Assembly (NCBI RefSeq): GCF_003583985.1
Contig: NZ_QXML01000002.1
Coordinates: forward strand, 310,001-374,000
Direction: 5' to 3'
From: Algoriphagus lacus
Lineage (GTDB): Bacteria; Bacteroidota; Bacteroidia; Cytophagales; Cyclobacteriaceae
Length of the DNA stretch: 64,000 nt
Both the position numbers and the translations under genes were made by a program. How positions within the stretch are numbered: position 1 is the stretch's first letter; every line of letters begins with the position of its first letter. Below are positions 1 to 7,505 of the stretch, piece by piece. Under the pieces are notes generated by a model, which worked only from the letters and a program-made list of their open reading frames with translations, searched no databases and was not told where the DNA came from.

Positions 1-1
1 A

Positions 2-46
2 ATCAGGGTCATGAAAGAGCTTTATTCCAAAGGGAGACCCAAGTAA
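2..46 (+). CDS. 3' end of an upstream gene (partial)
   Basis: The first bases read without interruption as IRVMKELYSKGRPK followed by TAA at 44-46. Only 14 codons are visible, so the product cannot be identified. The basic C-terminal tail resembles ends of sulfatases, and the next gene is a sulfatase, but that is only a guess. Confidence 0.4.
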   Translation: MRVMKELYSKGRPK

Positions 47-138
47 CACAGGAAACAAAAGAAAAAATTTGTTTGGTCCTTTCTAAATCAAGATTTTACC
101 TTTCCATCGAAACCCAATAGAAACCTGTTCTGAAACTC

Positions 139-1839
139 ATGAAAAACCCCAACTTTCTCTTTTTTTCAATATTCCTGCTTCTGGGAGCTTTCGGGTGCGC
201 CACAGAGCAAAAGGAGGAACCCCAACGCCCCAATATCATTTTCATCATGTCCGATGACCATGCCTATCAGGCAATTTCGGCTTATGACAATCGCCTGATC
301 GAAACTCCCAACATCGATCGGATTGCCAAAATGGGGATGTTGTTTACCAACGCCAGCGTCACCAATTCCATCTGTGCACCTTCCCGAGCCACAATTTTGA
401 CCGGAAAGCACAGTCACCTCAACGGGAAAATTGACAATCATTTTCCATTTGACACCACCAACATCACTTTCCCTCAAATCCTTCAACAGGCCGGTTACCA
501 GACAGCCATGTTTGGCAAACTCCACTTTGGCAACAATCCAAAAGGCTTTGACCAGTTTAAAATTTTGCCGGATCAGGGCTCGTATTACAACCCCGATTTC
601 ATCACTAAGAATGAAGGAAAAATCAAGGTCGAGGGCTACGTGACGGATATCATCACCGACATGACTTTGGATTGGCTGCAAAAAGAGCGAAAAGCTGAAC
701 AGCCTTTTCTGCTCATGTATCTGCACAAAGCCCCGCATCGGGAATGGCTTATGGCCGAGCGCCATCTGCCGGATTATATCGGGAAAACATTCCCGGAGCC
801 TGCAACGCTATTTGATGATTATTCAGGAAGAGGGTCGGCTGCACGAGATGCGGAGATGAACTTGCTCAAACACATGAACTGGTCTGGTGACTCCAAGTTG
901 TATCCGGAGGTTTTGGACGAAATGGGGATTCCAGATGCCTCGGGCTGGGACAAAGGGGCCTTCCAACGTGAGGTGGGTCGATTGACTCCTGCACAACGGG
1001 CGAATTGGGATAAGGCGTACATGAGAGTGAACGAAGACTTCAAAAAAGCCTATCCGACCATGACTGAAAAGGAAAAAATGCAGTGGAGGTATCAGCGCTA
1101 CATGCAGGATTACCTGGGGACCATCGCTTCAGTAGATGAGAATGTGGGGCGCTTGTTGGATTACCTGGAGGCCAACGGATTGATGGAGAATACGATTATC
1201 GTGTACACTTCTGACCAGGGATTCTACCTCGGTGAGCATGGTTGGTTTGACAAGCGATTCATCTACAACGAGTCGTTCAAGACTCCACTTTTGGTCTCCT
1301 GGCCGGGGAAAGTTCAGCCGGGCAGCAGATCCGATGAATTGGTTCAGAACCTGGATTTTGCCCAGACCTTCCTCGAGGCAGCGGGTGTTCCTGCACCATC
1401 TGATATGCAAGGCGAAAGTTTATTGCCAATTCTAACCGGAGAAACCGAAAAGTGGACGCGGGATGCGGTCTATTACCATTACTATGAATATCCGGCTGTT
1501 CACATGGTTAAGAGGCACTATGCCATCGTGACCAAAGAGTATAAACTCGTGCATTACTATTTCGATGTGGATGAGTGGGAACTGATCGACCGGGTCAAAG
1601 ATCCTCAAGAAATGAAAAACGTCTACGATGATCCTGCCTATGCCGAAATCAAAAAAGACCTGCATGCCCGACTGGAAAAACTCCGGGAAAAATACGGAGA
1701 CAGCTCCGAGCTAAGTCAAAGCTATATCGACCGGTATTTGGATGACATTGCCAAAAAACGGGCTTTTGGAGCCAACCAAAAAACTGTCAAAGAAATTTTG
1801 GAAAAGTCCGGTCGGAAGGCCGAGTATGAATTTAAATAA
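139..1839 (+). CDS. Sulfatase, exported lipoprotein (formylglycine type)
   Basis: A 566-aa S1-type sulfatase that would hydrolyse sulfate esters, probably on glycans, at the cell envelope. The N-terminus is a lipoprotein signal peptide with lipobox GAFGC (Cys20). The metal-binding DD pair lies at residues 39-40. The sulfatase signature C-A-P-S-R at residues 79-83 places Cys79 as the residue to be converted to formylglycine. A second active-site block (SDQGFYLGEHGW) lies near residue 357. Length is normal for the family. No maturase gene (anSME) is visible in the window. The gene ends at a strong hairpin terminator. Substrate unknown. Confidence 0.92.
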   Translation: MKNPNFLFFSIFLLLGAFGCATEQKEEPQRPNIIFIMSDDHAYQAISAYDNRLIETPNIDRIAKMGMLFTNASVTNSICAPSRATILTGKHSHLNGKIDNHFPFDTTNITFPQILQQAGYQTAMFGKLHFGNNPKGFDQFKILPDQGSYYNPDFITKNEGKIKVEGYVTDIITDMTLDWLQKERKAEQPFLLMYLHKAPHREWLMAERHLPDYIGKTFPEPATLFDDYSGRGSAARDAEMNLLKHMNWSGDSKLYPEVLDEMGIPDASGWDKGAFQREVGRLTPAQRANWDKAYMRVNEDFKKAYPTMTEKEKMQWRYQRYMQDYLGTIASVDENVGRLLDYLEANGLMENTIIVYTSDQGFYLGEHGWFDKRFIYNESFKTPLLVSWPGKVQPGSRSDELVQNLDFAQTFLEAAGVPAPSDMQGESLLPILTGETEKWTRDAVYYHYYEYPAVHMVKRHYAIVTKEYKLVHYYFDVDEWELIDRVKDPQEMKNVYDDPAYAEIKKDLHARLEKLREKYGDSSELSQSYIDRYLDDIAKKRAFGANQKTVKEILEKSGRKAEYEFK

Positions 1840-1843
1840 CAGC

Positions 1844-1877
1844 AAAAAGCCTCTGATTTCGAAATCAGAGGCTTTTT
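1844..1877. terminator. Bidirectional rho-independent terminator
   Basis: AAAAAGCCTCTGATTT pairs perfectly with AAATCAGAGGCTTTTT, leaving a 2-base centre. A-run and T-run flank both sides, so it can serve the sulfatase on the plus strand and the convergent Rrf2 gene on the minus strand. Confidence 0.9.
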
Positions 1878-1949
1878 TGAATCTATCCACTAGGGGACTC
1901 CAAACTTTAGATATAGGATTATTCCCATATCAAAGAAAATATATTGAAA

Positions 1950-2387
1950 TCAGACAACGGCTGAAAGCCTCGTTTCTCCTTTGATTACTTCCACGGCCAG
2001 ATGCTTAAGACTTTTTGAAGTAAGCATTATATCGAGTTCCTTTCGGACTTTAACCACCTCGAAGTGAAGGGGGCATGGATTTTTTTCAGAGCATTTGGGA
2101 AGTCCCAAGCTGCATCCGGCAAACAGATTGTCTCCGTCAATGGCCTTGATGATGTCTTTAAGGGTGAATTTAGCATGGCTTTCATCTACGAAAAAGCCTC
2201 CATGGGGTCCTTTTGAGGATCCAATCAAGTGTGCCTTAACCAAGGTTTGGAGGATTTTAGCGGTGAAAGCTTCTGGAGTATCTATTTTACTACCGATTTC
2301 TTTTGCACCTACTTTTCGGTCTTCCAGACTTTGTGTCCAGATGTAAATGACTGCTTTGGCAGCGTACTTTGCGGCTTGGGAAAACAT
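1950..2387 (-). CDS. Rrf2-family Fe-S regulator (NsrR/IscR-like), copy 1
   Basis: A 145-aa Rrf2-type winged-helix repressor. The N-terminal HTH covers about residues 1-65, with recognition-helix region TPEAFTAKILQTLV. Three cysteines, C92, C99 and C105, sit at the positions that ligate the Fe-S cluster in NsrR and IscR, so it probably senses NO or redox state through a cluster. It is clearly paralogous to the Rrf2 gene at 4382-4813 (shared MFS-A-KYA start, EAFTAKILQ-LV, GC-LGL--C-EK-PC). A palindrome related to the local operator family lies 3 bases upstream of the ATG, suggesting autoregulation. Identification as the nitrosative-stress regulator is inferred from cysteine spacing and neighbours. 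Confidence 0.88.
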   Translation of the reverse strand: MFSQAAKYAAKAVIYIWTQSLEDRKVGAKEIGSKIDTPEAFTAKILQTLVKAHLIGSSKGPHGGFFVDESHAKFTLKDIIKAIDGDNLFAGCSLGLPKCSEKNPCPLHFEVVKVRKELDIMLTSKSLKHLAVEVIKGETRLSAVV

Positions 2388-2390
2388 CGC

Positions 2391-2404
2391 GGATAAATTT
2401 GTCC
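2391..2404. promoter_or_regulatory. Putative Rrf2 operator, site 1
   Basis: GGATAAATTTGTCC (flanked by C and G, giving CGGA...TCCG arms) lies directly upstream of the copy-1 Rrf2 start. It fits the GGAY-N6-RTCC pattern seen at 4834 and, with variants, at 3147 and 4323. It is the most diverged in its flanks. Confidence 0.5.
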
Positions 2405-2437
2405 GAAAATTAATTTGAATTATTCTTTAAAAACAGA

Positions 2438-2467
2438 AAAGCCGGATTAAGTTCAATCCGGCTTTAA
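2438..2467 (-). terminator. Rho-independent terminator after fasciclin gene
   Basis: AAAGCCGGATT and AATCCGGCTTT form an 11-bp stem with a 6-base loop. On the minus strand it lies about 27 bases past the fasciclin gene stop and is followed by a T-rich run. Confidence 0.8.
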
Positions 2468-2493
2468 CTAGTAAAAAAACCACAACCAATTTC

Positions 2494-3048
2494 TTATTTG
2501 GGAAGCAATACTTGGTCTATCACGTGGATGATACCATTGGAGGCGGAGACCGTTCCCACGATCTTAGCTCCATTGATGGTGACCGATCCGTCCTCAGCTA
2601 CTGCAATGGTGACAGATCTTCCATCGGCAGTTCCCAGATTTCTTCCGTTGACAAAGTCTTCAGGTTTGTAGACGCCCAAGAGCACATGGTATTCGAGAAT
2701 ATCCCGGAGTTTTCGCTGATTTTCAGGTTTGACCAAATCGTCCAAAGTGCCCGCAGGCAACGCATCAAATGCAGTATTAGTCGGAGCAAACACGGTAAAT
2801 GGTCCCACATTCGTGAGGGCATCCACATAATCAGCCGCTTTCAAAGCTGCCACTAAAGTGCTGTGATCTGCAGACCCCACCGCTACTTGTACAATGTTGG
2901 GATTCGAGACATTATCTACCACTGCAGACTGTCCGGGGTTCAGGGCGGCGCCTTCAGTACCCGAACTTTGATTTTCGGTGGAGGAGCCTCCGCAGGAGAA
3001 TCCTACGAAAGCTAAGCCAACCATCAGGTGATTAAACAACTTTTTCAT
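2494..3048 (-). CDS. Fasciclin (FAS1) domain lipoprotein
   Basis: A 184-aa lipoprotein: signal peptide with lipobox GFSC (Cys19), a short Ser/Gly-rich linker, then one FAS1 domain from about residue 55 to the end. FAS1 hallmarks are visible: STLVAALKAADYVDALTNVGPFTVFAPTN and the closing GIIHVIDQVLLPK, abbreviated here as FTVFAPTNTAFDALP and IIHVIDQVLLP. FAS1 proteins usually act in adhesion or at the surface; a role in NO metabolism is not established. Its promoter shares 22 identical bases with that of the Rrf2 gene at 4382, so it likely belongs to the same regulon. It is monocistronic, with its own terminator. Confidence 0.88.
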   Translation of the reverse strand: MKKLFNHLMVGLAFVGFSCGGSSTENQSSGTEGAALNPGQSAVVDNVSNPNIVQVAVGSADHSTLVAALKAADYVDALTNVGPFTVFAPTNTAFDALPAGTLDDLVKPENQRKLRDILEYHVLLGVYKPEDFVNGRNLGTADGRSVTIAVAEDGSVTINGAKIVGTVSASNGIIHVIDQVLLPK

Positions 3049-3121
3049 GGTTTTTGGATTTAGGGGGTGCCTGATACCAGGCTACTTTTTAGTGATTCGT
3101 TAGACCTCTACTATACATGCC

Positions 3122-3153
3122 TAAAAGTATATTGGAAAATAATAAAAGACAAA
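3122..3153 (-). promoter_or_regulatory. Bacteroidota-type promoter of the fasciclin gene
   Basis: Read on the minus strand, TTTG (plus 3150-3153) is followed after 20 bases by TACTTTTA (plus 3122-3129), close to the TAnnTTTG -7 consensus. The -33 element lies inside the putative operator at 3147-3160. The start codon is about 73 bases downstream of the -7 box. Confidence 0.55.
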
Positions 3154-3160
3154 AAAGTCC
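3147..3160. promoter_or_regulatory. Putative Rrf2 operator, site 2
   Basis: AGACAAAAAAGTCC, within AAAAGACAAAAAAGTCCTTT (3144-3163), matches the other copies at 2391, 4323 and 4834. It overlaps the -33 element of the fasciclin promoter and also the stop codon of the NnrS-like gene (3162-3164). Confidence 0.65.
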
Positions 3161-3161
3161 T

Positions 3162-4259
3162 TTAAATAAATAACTGATTTTGCTCAGCTTCTTTGACCTG
3201 GAGTTTCTTGGATTTTAATTTCCAAAGTAGGATTCCTGCCATGGATAAAAACATCAAGAAGATGAGGAATCCATTGGTTACTCCCATAATTATTCTCCAT
3301 TCCCAATTTTCTACCAAGGCAAAGGCAATTCTCCCCAAAAGTGTCAACTGAAAAGATGCCCACGGCCACCAGAGCATGTTGTGATAGGGTGATTGACGGA
3401 TTCCAAAAAAGGTCGGGAATATAATCGGTGCATGTGCCCAAATCATTGAAAAGGTGAAGCCTAGGAAAAAGGTGTGTAGAACCAGATCGTAAAAGAGCGG
3501 ATGACTTTCCATCAATAGCAAAATCAACCCCTGAATGCCCATCCAGAGGTATCCAATGCGAAGTCCAATTCCGGTGTAGCGGAATTGCCCCTTTTTCTTT
3601 GAAGCGACTTTTGCCATATCAAATACCAGCAGCCAAGCGGAAATCATTAGGACAGCCACACCCAGCAGTTCATTTCCCAAGCCGTGAAAAGGGAAAAGCA
3701 TACCGATGAAAAATAATCCCAAATAACCTCCCAGGGCTTTTTTTGACCAGGATGGGACGGGCAAGAACTGGGTCAATTCCAAACGCTCGCCGACAATGGT
3801 GAATATGAGGAATCCCATCCACCATGTGCTGCCGGCTGGGATCAAACCACTTTTCCAAACCATAAAATTTCCAATAAACCAGAAGACTGCACCACAATAC
3901 AAGAGGAAGGTGTGAAAATTTGGGTCCTTGACGGACTGGTAATGAATGATCAGTCCAAGTCCAAGTGACCCCGAAAGTAGAAAGAGCAATCCGGCCGATG
4001 CCTCTCCTATCAAAAAGAATATGTTTGAAAGTCCAGATAGAATTGGGATTAGAAGCCAGAACTTTTTCTTCATTACCATAGCCCGCTCGATGGATATCAG
4101 GGTGCCCAAAAATCCCCCTACCATCAAAAGCCCATGGTTGACTCCGGCTTCAGTAATCGGTATGACAGGGTAGCCCAACCGGATCCATCCACCCGCAACT
4201 CCCAGCACTAATCCCAGTACTACCAGAGGTAATACAAATGAGGGTTTTAGAAATTTCAT
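3162..4259 (-). CDS. NnrS-like polytopic membrane protein
   Basis: A 365-aa integral membrane protein with about ten to twelve hydrophobic segments and almost no soluble domain. Conserved-looking intramembrane His residues are present (GVNHGLLMVGGF near residue 42; LHTFFLGFTFSMIWAHAP near 265-280). This pattern resembles the NnrS family of haem/copper membrane proteins linked to NO resistance. Assignment rests on overall pattern and on its neighbours (Rrf2 regulator, RIC, nos genes). It is divergent from the copy-2 Rrf2 gene, with 122 bases between starts containing an operator-like palindrome. A few Lys residues form the C-terminus. An alternative reading is an unrelated haem-copper-oxidase-like subunit. 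Confidence 0.65.
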   Translation of the reverse strand: MKFLKPSFVLPLVVLGLVLGVAGGWIRLGYPVIPITEAGVNHGLLMVGGFLGTLISIERAMVMKKKFWLLIPILSGLSNIFFLIGEASAGLLFLLSGSLGLGLIIHYQSVKDPNFHTFLLYCGAVFWFIGNFMVWKSGLIPAGSTWWMGFLIFTIVGERLELTQFLPVPSWSKKALGGYLGLFFIGMLFPFHGLGNELLGVAVLMISAWLLVFDMAKVASKKKGQFRYTGIGLRIGYLWMGIQGLILLLMESHPLFYDLVLHTFFLGFTFSMIWAHAPIIFPTFFGIRQSPYHNMLWWPWASFQLTLLGRIAFALVENWEWRIIMGVTNGFLIFLMFLSMAGILLWKLKSKKLQVKEAEQNQLFI

Positions 4260-4322
4260 TTTCCTCTTAAAATTTTATTCGGGTAAAACTATACAGTTCA
4301 AAAATAATAAAAAAATATAAAA

Positions 4323-4336
4323 GGATATTTTTGTCT
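4323..4336. promoter_or_regulatory. Putative Rrf2 operator, site 3
   Basis: GGATATTTTTGTCT lies between the divergent NnrS-like and Rrf2 genes. Its complement, AGACAAAAATATCC, aligns with the sites at 3147 and 4834. It overlaps the -33 TTTG (4330-4333) of the promoter reading into the Rrf2 gene, the position expected for a repressor. Confidence 0.65.
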
Positions 4337-4360
4337 TTTATTATTTTCCTTCTACATTTG
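4330..4360 (+). promoter_or_regulatory. Bacteroidota-type promoter of the copy-2 Rrf2 gene
   Basis: TTTG (4330-4333), 19 bases, then TACATTTG (4353-4360), an exact TAnnTTTG -7 box. The start codon is 21 bases downstream. Bases 4328-4349 are identical to the reverse complement of 3134-3155 in the fasciclin promoter. Confidence 0.7.
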
Positions 4361-4381
4361 AATCATAAATCGGATTAACCC

Positions 4382-4813
4382 ATGTTTTCCAAGGCTTGTA
4401 AATACGCAATCAACTCCATGATTTTTCTGGCAACACTGCCGGAAGGAGAAGAGCGAATTGGGCTCAAGGATATTGCAACGGCGATTAATTCTCCGGAAGC
4501 CTTTACCGCAAAAATCCTCCAAGCCTTGGTGAGAGAAAACCTCCTGGAGTCGATAAAAGGCCCAAATGGAGGGTTTCAAATTTCAGAAGTAGGAAAAAAA
4601 GTGACGCTCCATCGGGTTGTTCAAGTGATAGACGGGGATTCTGTATTCACAGGATGCGCCTTGGGCTTACAGGAATGTACTGAAAAACGGCCCTGTGCAG
4701 CTCACCATAAATTTAAGGCAATTCGGGATCATCTCACGGGGATGATGATGACAACCACTCTGGAGGATATGGCCAATGGCATCCGGCAGGGAGTTTCGTA
4801 TCTAAAGTATTGA
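4382..4813 (+). CDS. Rrf2-family Fe-S regulator (NsrR/IscR-like), copy 2
   Basis: A 143-aa Rrf2 repressor, paralogue of the gene at 1950-2387. The HTH occupies roughly residues 1-65 and includes SPEAFTAKILQALV. Cysteines C92, C99 and C105 occupy the same positions as in copy 1, consistent with an NO-sensitive Fe-S cluster. It is 51 bases upstream of ric, with a perfect-arm palindrome (4831-4850) between them, and has a well-formed promoter whose -33 box is overlapped by a similar site. It is the best candidate for local regulator of the NO/N2O genes and of itself. Which paralogue binds which site cannot be told from sequence. Confidence 0.9.
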   Translation: MFSKACKYAINSMIFLATLPEGEERIGLKDIATAINSPEAFTAKILQALVRENLLESIKGPNGGFQISEVGKKVTLHRVVQVIDGDSVFTGCALGLQECTEKRPCAAHHKFKAIRDHLTGMMMTTTLEDMANGIRQGVSYLKY

Positions 4814-4833
4814 AAAAAATTTGAAATAAAAAA

Positions 4834-4847
4834 GGATAAAAAAGTCC
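4834..4847. promoter_or_regulatory. Putative Rrf2 operator, site 4
   Basis: GGATAAAAAAGTCC lies within AAAGGATAAAAAAGTCCTTT (4831-4850), whose outer 6-base arms AAAGGA and TCCTTT are perfect inverted repeats. It is 15 bases upstream of the ric start codon. This is the most symmetrical of the four sites. Confidence 0.7.
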
Positions 4848-4864
4848 TTTAAATTACTAAAGTC

Positions 4865-5584
4865 ATGGATCCAATAGCTGATAAAAAAGTAGGAAAAATC
4901 GTAGCGGACAATTTCCGCACTGCAAAGGTCTTTACCGAACTCGGGATCGACTTCTGTTGCAAAGGTGGTGTAAAACTGTCCGAAGCTTGCGAAATGCGCG
5001 GCCTGAATACCGAAAAGGTAATCGAGGAACTACTTCAAGTATTTCAGACAGGTGATTCCACAAATTACCTCGGAATGGGAATGGGGGAATTGGTGGATTA
5101 TATCCTCAAAATTCACCATAAATATGTGGAAGACACCATTCCAGCGCTCAAGTTCTACCTGGAAAAAATCAACCGGGTTCATGGGGAGCGACACCCGGAA
5201 TTGGAAGAGATTAAAACGCTGTTTTTCGATGCAGCAGATGCTTTGACTGTTCACATGAAAAAGGAGGAGTTTATACTTTTTCCTTACATCAAAGCGATGG
5301 AGGAATCCCTCAAAAGTGATTTTCATCTTTCGGCACCCCACTTTGGGCACATTGACAATCCCATCTTATTAATGGAGGAGGAACACGATACTGAAGGGGA
5401 GCGATTCCGTAGGATTTCGACTTTGAGCAACAAATACACTCCGCCTGCTGATGCCTGCCAGACTTATCGCGTGGCTTTTGCAATGCTAGAGGAATTTGAG
5501 AACGACTTGCATACTCACATCCATCTGGAAAACAACATTCTGTTTCCTGTGGCCCAACAGGTTTTTGAGAAAATCACTCACTGA
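4865..5584 (+). CDS. ric: Iron-sulfur cluster repair di-iron protein RIC (YtfE/ScdA/DnrN)
   Basis: A 239-aa cytoplasmic protein that repairs Fe-S clusters damaged by NO or oxidants. The N-terminal ScdA_N (DUF542) domain, about residues 1-55, carries the Cys pair in DFCCKGG (C31, C32). A hemerythrin-like four-helix bundle follows with the His/Glu ligands visible in IHHKYVEDT, HMKKEEFILFPY, EEEHDTEG and HTHIHLENNILFPVA. Length matches full-length family members. It lies directly downstream of the Rrf2 regulator and of an operator-like palindrome, and 3 bases upstream of the next gene, so the two are probably cotranscribed. Confidence 0.95.
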   Translation: MDPIADKKVGKIVADNFRTAKVFTELGIDFCCKGGVKLSEACEMRGLNTEKVIEELLQVFQTGDSTNYLGMGMGELVDYILKIHHKYVEDTIPALKFYLEKINRVHGERHPELEEIKTLFFDAADALTVHMKKEEFILFPYIKAMEESLKSDFHLSAPHFGHIDNPILLMEEEHDTEGERFRRISTLSNKYTPPADACQTYRVAFAMLEEFENDLHTHIHLENNILFPVAQQVFEKITH

Positions 5585-5587
5585 GAT

Positions 5588-7390
5588 ATGACTACTGACC
5601 TTCACTCTATGTCCAACACTTCTCAACCTGTCTTCATCGGAAACAGGACGATGTGGCTTACCTGGGCGGTAGGGTTTTTTCTGATTGCATCCATTTTGGG
5701 AGTGATCATGAGGTCATTTCATATCTGGGATGTTCCTGGTTTGGATTATAGAAATATCCTGCATGCACATTCCCATTTGGCTTTGTTGGGCTGGGGATAC
5801 ACTGTACTTCTGGTCGGGATCGTATTCAGTCTGAATTTTCAGCCAAAAAGCCAGATCGCATTGAAGTGGCTTTTTGGAGCTTCGGTTTTTGCCAATCTGG
5901 GTATGCTCGTTTCATTTCCTTTTCAGGGTTATGGCCCGATCAGCATAGGTTTTTCCACTCTTCATGTCCTGATTACTTATGGTTTCGCATGGATCATTTT
6001 ACCGGTTCTCAGTCAAAACCGCCAAAAGACAGGAGTGAGAATGATCCGAATGGCCATGGTTTTCCAGCTCCTTTCCACCTTGGGCCTTTGGGCTCTGGGA
6101 CCGATCATTTCAAGTTTGGGAAGGATGCATGAACTGTACTTCATGTCAATTCAGTGGTTCCTTCATTTTCAGCTCAATGGCTGGTTTGTCTTGGGAGTGT
6201 TGGGATTGTTGATACTTCATTTTGAACAGAAAGGCGTAACGCTTCCATTAACCCGGTTCAAACTTGGCTTTGCGGCTTTGACTGTGGTTTTGACTTATGC
6301 ACTGGCAGTGACTTGGGCTGAGCCTAGTCCTTGGGCTTTTCGGGTCAACAGTGTTGCCGTCGTTTTACAGCTGATCGCTTATTCTTGGATTTTCCGACTG
6401 CTTTTACCCTGTAAAAATCAGCTCGTCGGCATTTCCAGATTGTTGCTGGGTCTTGCCCTAGCAAGTCTGGTAGTAAAGGCACTTCTTCAAGCCCTTTTGG
6501 TGATTCCGGCAGTTGCAGTCATGTCCTACACCATTCGCATGTATGTGATCGGCTTTCTGCACTTGGTTCTTTTGGGAGTCATGACCTTGGGACTTTCAGC
6601 TTTTGCTTTGGCAAAAGGCTGGCTACCGGTATCCAGATTGAGTTTGACGGGCTGGTACCTCCTTATTGCAGGATTTGTTCTGACGGAGTTGCTGCTCTTT
6701 CTGCAAGGGACAATGATATGGGCCCAGCACGGGTTCATCCCTGACTATCACCTCTGGCTTTTTCTTGCCTCAAACCTTTTTCCTGTCAGCCTTGGAATCC
6801 ATTTCTATTCCCTCCTGAGAGAAAAATCTACCTCCGAATACCCTTTAAATCCAATTCATACTCATTCAAATCGAATTAAAATCCACACTATGAAAAAATC
6901 TCTGCTTTGGTCAGCAGGAATCCTGGGGATACTCCTGACCGCTTGTGGTGGAGGTACAGATCAGTCTGCTACCTCAACTGACGCATCTTCTGAGCCTGTT
7001 GCAACTGAAGCTGCTGCCCCTGATCCAAAAGGTATCGGTGAAATCAAATCTGTAGATCTCGGAACCGGAGTCGATGCTGCCTTGGCCGAAACCGGAAAAG
7101 CAATAGTTGACATGAAATGTACCGCCTGTCATCAATTGAACGATAAGCGCTTGGTCGGCCCCGGATTTCAGGGCATAACCAACAGAAGAAGACCCGAGTG
7201 GATCTTGAATATGATCACCAATGTAGACGTGATGCTGGAGCAGGATCCTACTGCCCAGAAACTACTCGAGGAGTGTCTTACCCGAATGCCTAACCAAAAC
7301 ATAACACAGGCTGATGCCAGAGGTATTTTGGAATTCATGAGGAAAAATGACGAAGAAAAAGCAGGCGAGCGAGACGCCGCATCCAAATAA
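5588..7390 (+). CDS. Polytopic membrane protein fused in frame to a cytochrome c lipoprotein
   Basis: The reading frame is open for 600 codons. Residues 1-about 410 form about eleven to twelve membrane segments with intramembrane His residues: H59, H61 and H63 (ILHAHSHLALLGWGY), H181, H193 (WFLHFQLNGWF) and one in GFLHLVLLG. These resemble subunit I of NO reductase/haem-copper oxidases or NnrS relatives, but the classical HPEVY-type copper site is absent. Residue 435 is a Met that opens a complete lipoprotein signal peptide and a monohaem cytochrome c. So this is either a true fusion or two neighbouring genes joined because no stop lies between them. It is probably involved in quinol or cytochrome electron transfer to NosZ. 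Spacing to ric is 3 bases. Confidence 0.75.
   Translation: MTTDLHSMSNTSQPVFIGNRTMWLTWAVGFFLIASILGVIMRSFHIWDVPGLDYRNILHAHSHLALLGWGYTVLLVGIVFSLNFQPKSQIALKWLFGASVFANLGMLVSFPFQGYGPISIGFSTLHVLITYGFAWIILPVLSQNRQKTGVRMIRMAMVFQLLSTLGLWALGPIISSLGRMHELYFMSIQWFLHFQLNGWFVLGVLGLLILHFEQKGVTLPLTRFKLGFAALTVVLTYALAVTWAEPSPWAFRVNSVAVVLQLIAYSWIFRLLLPCKNQLVGISRLLLGLALASLVVKALLQALLVIPAVAVMSYTIRMYVIGFLHLVLLGVMTLGLSAFALAKGWLPVSRLSLTGWYLLIAGFVLTELLLFLQGTMIWAQHGFIPDYHLWLFLASNLFPVSLGIHFYSLLREKSTSEYPLNPIHTHSNRIKIHTMKKSLLWSAGILGILLTACGGGTDQSATSTDASSEPVATEAAAPDPKGIGEIKSVDLGTGVDAALAETGKAIVDMKCTACHQLNDKRLVGPGFQGITNRRRPEWILNMITNVDVMLEQDPTAQKLLEECLTRMPNQNITQADARGILEFMRKNDEEKAGERDAASK
6890..7390 (+). other. Internal start: cytochrome c lipoprotein module
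   Basis: From the ATG at 6890 the frame encodes 166 residues: signal peptide with lipobox LTAC before GGG, a Ser/Thr/Ala-rich linker, and a class I cytochrome c with haem motif CTACH and a likely axial Met in TRMPNQN. The bases just before this ATG look like a typical intergenic leader translated by chance (NPIHTHSNRIKIHT). Such a cytochrome would be an electron donor to NosZ at the periplasmic face. I favour translation from this ATG, alone or in addition to the fusion. Confidence 0.7.
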
Positions 7391-7505
7391 TCAACCTTTT
7401 AATCAATCCATCACTATGAAATCGAGCACGAGGCAAACATCACACAACGGGATATTTTCCACTATGCGAGGTTTCATGTGGCCATTTAAAAACAATGCTA
7501 AACAC

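Noticed and set aside
2494..3048. Fasciclin protein as a direct NO-reducing enzyme
   Set aside because: FAS1 domains have no metal or redox centre; only its promoter links it to the regulon.
7347..7505. Longer NosZ start at 7347 overlapping the cytochrome gene
   Set aside because: The added codons do not form a signal peptide; the clear signal with lipobox begins at 7506.
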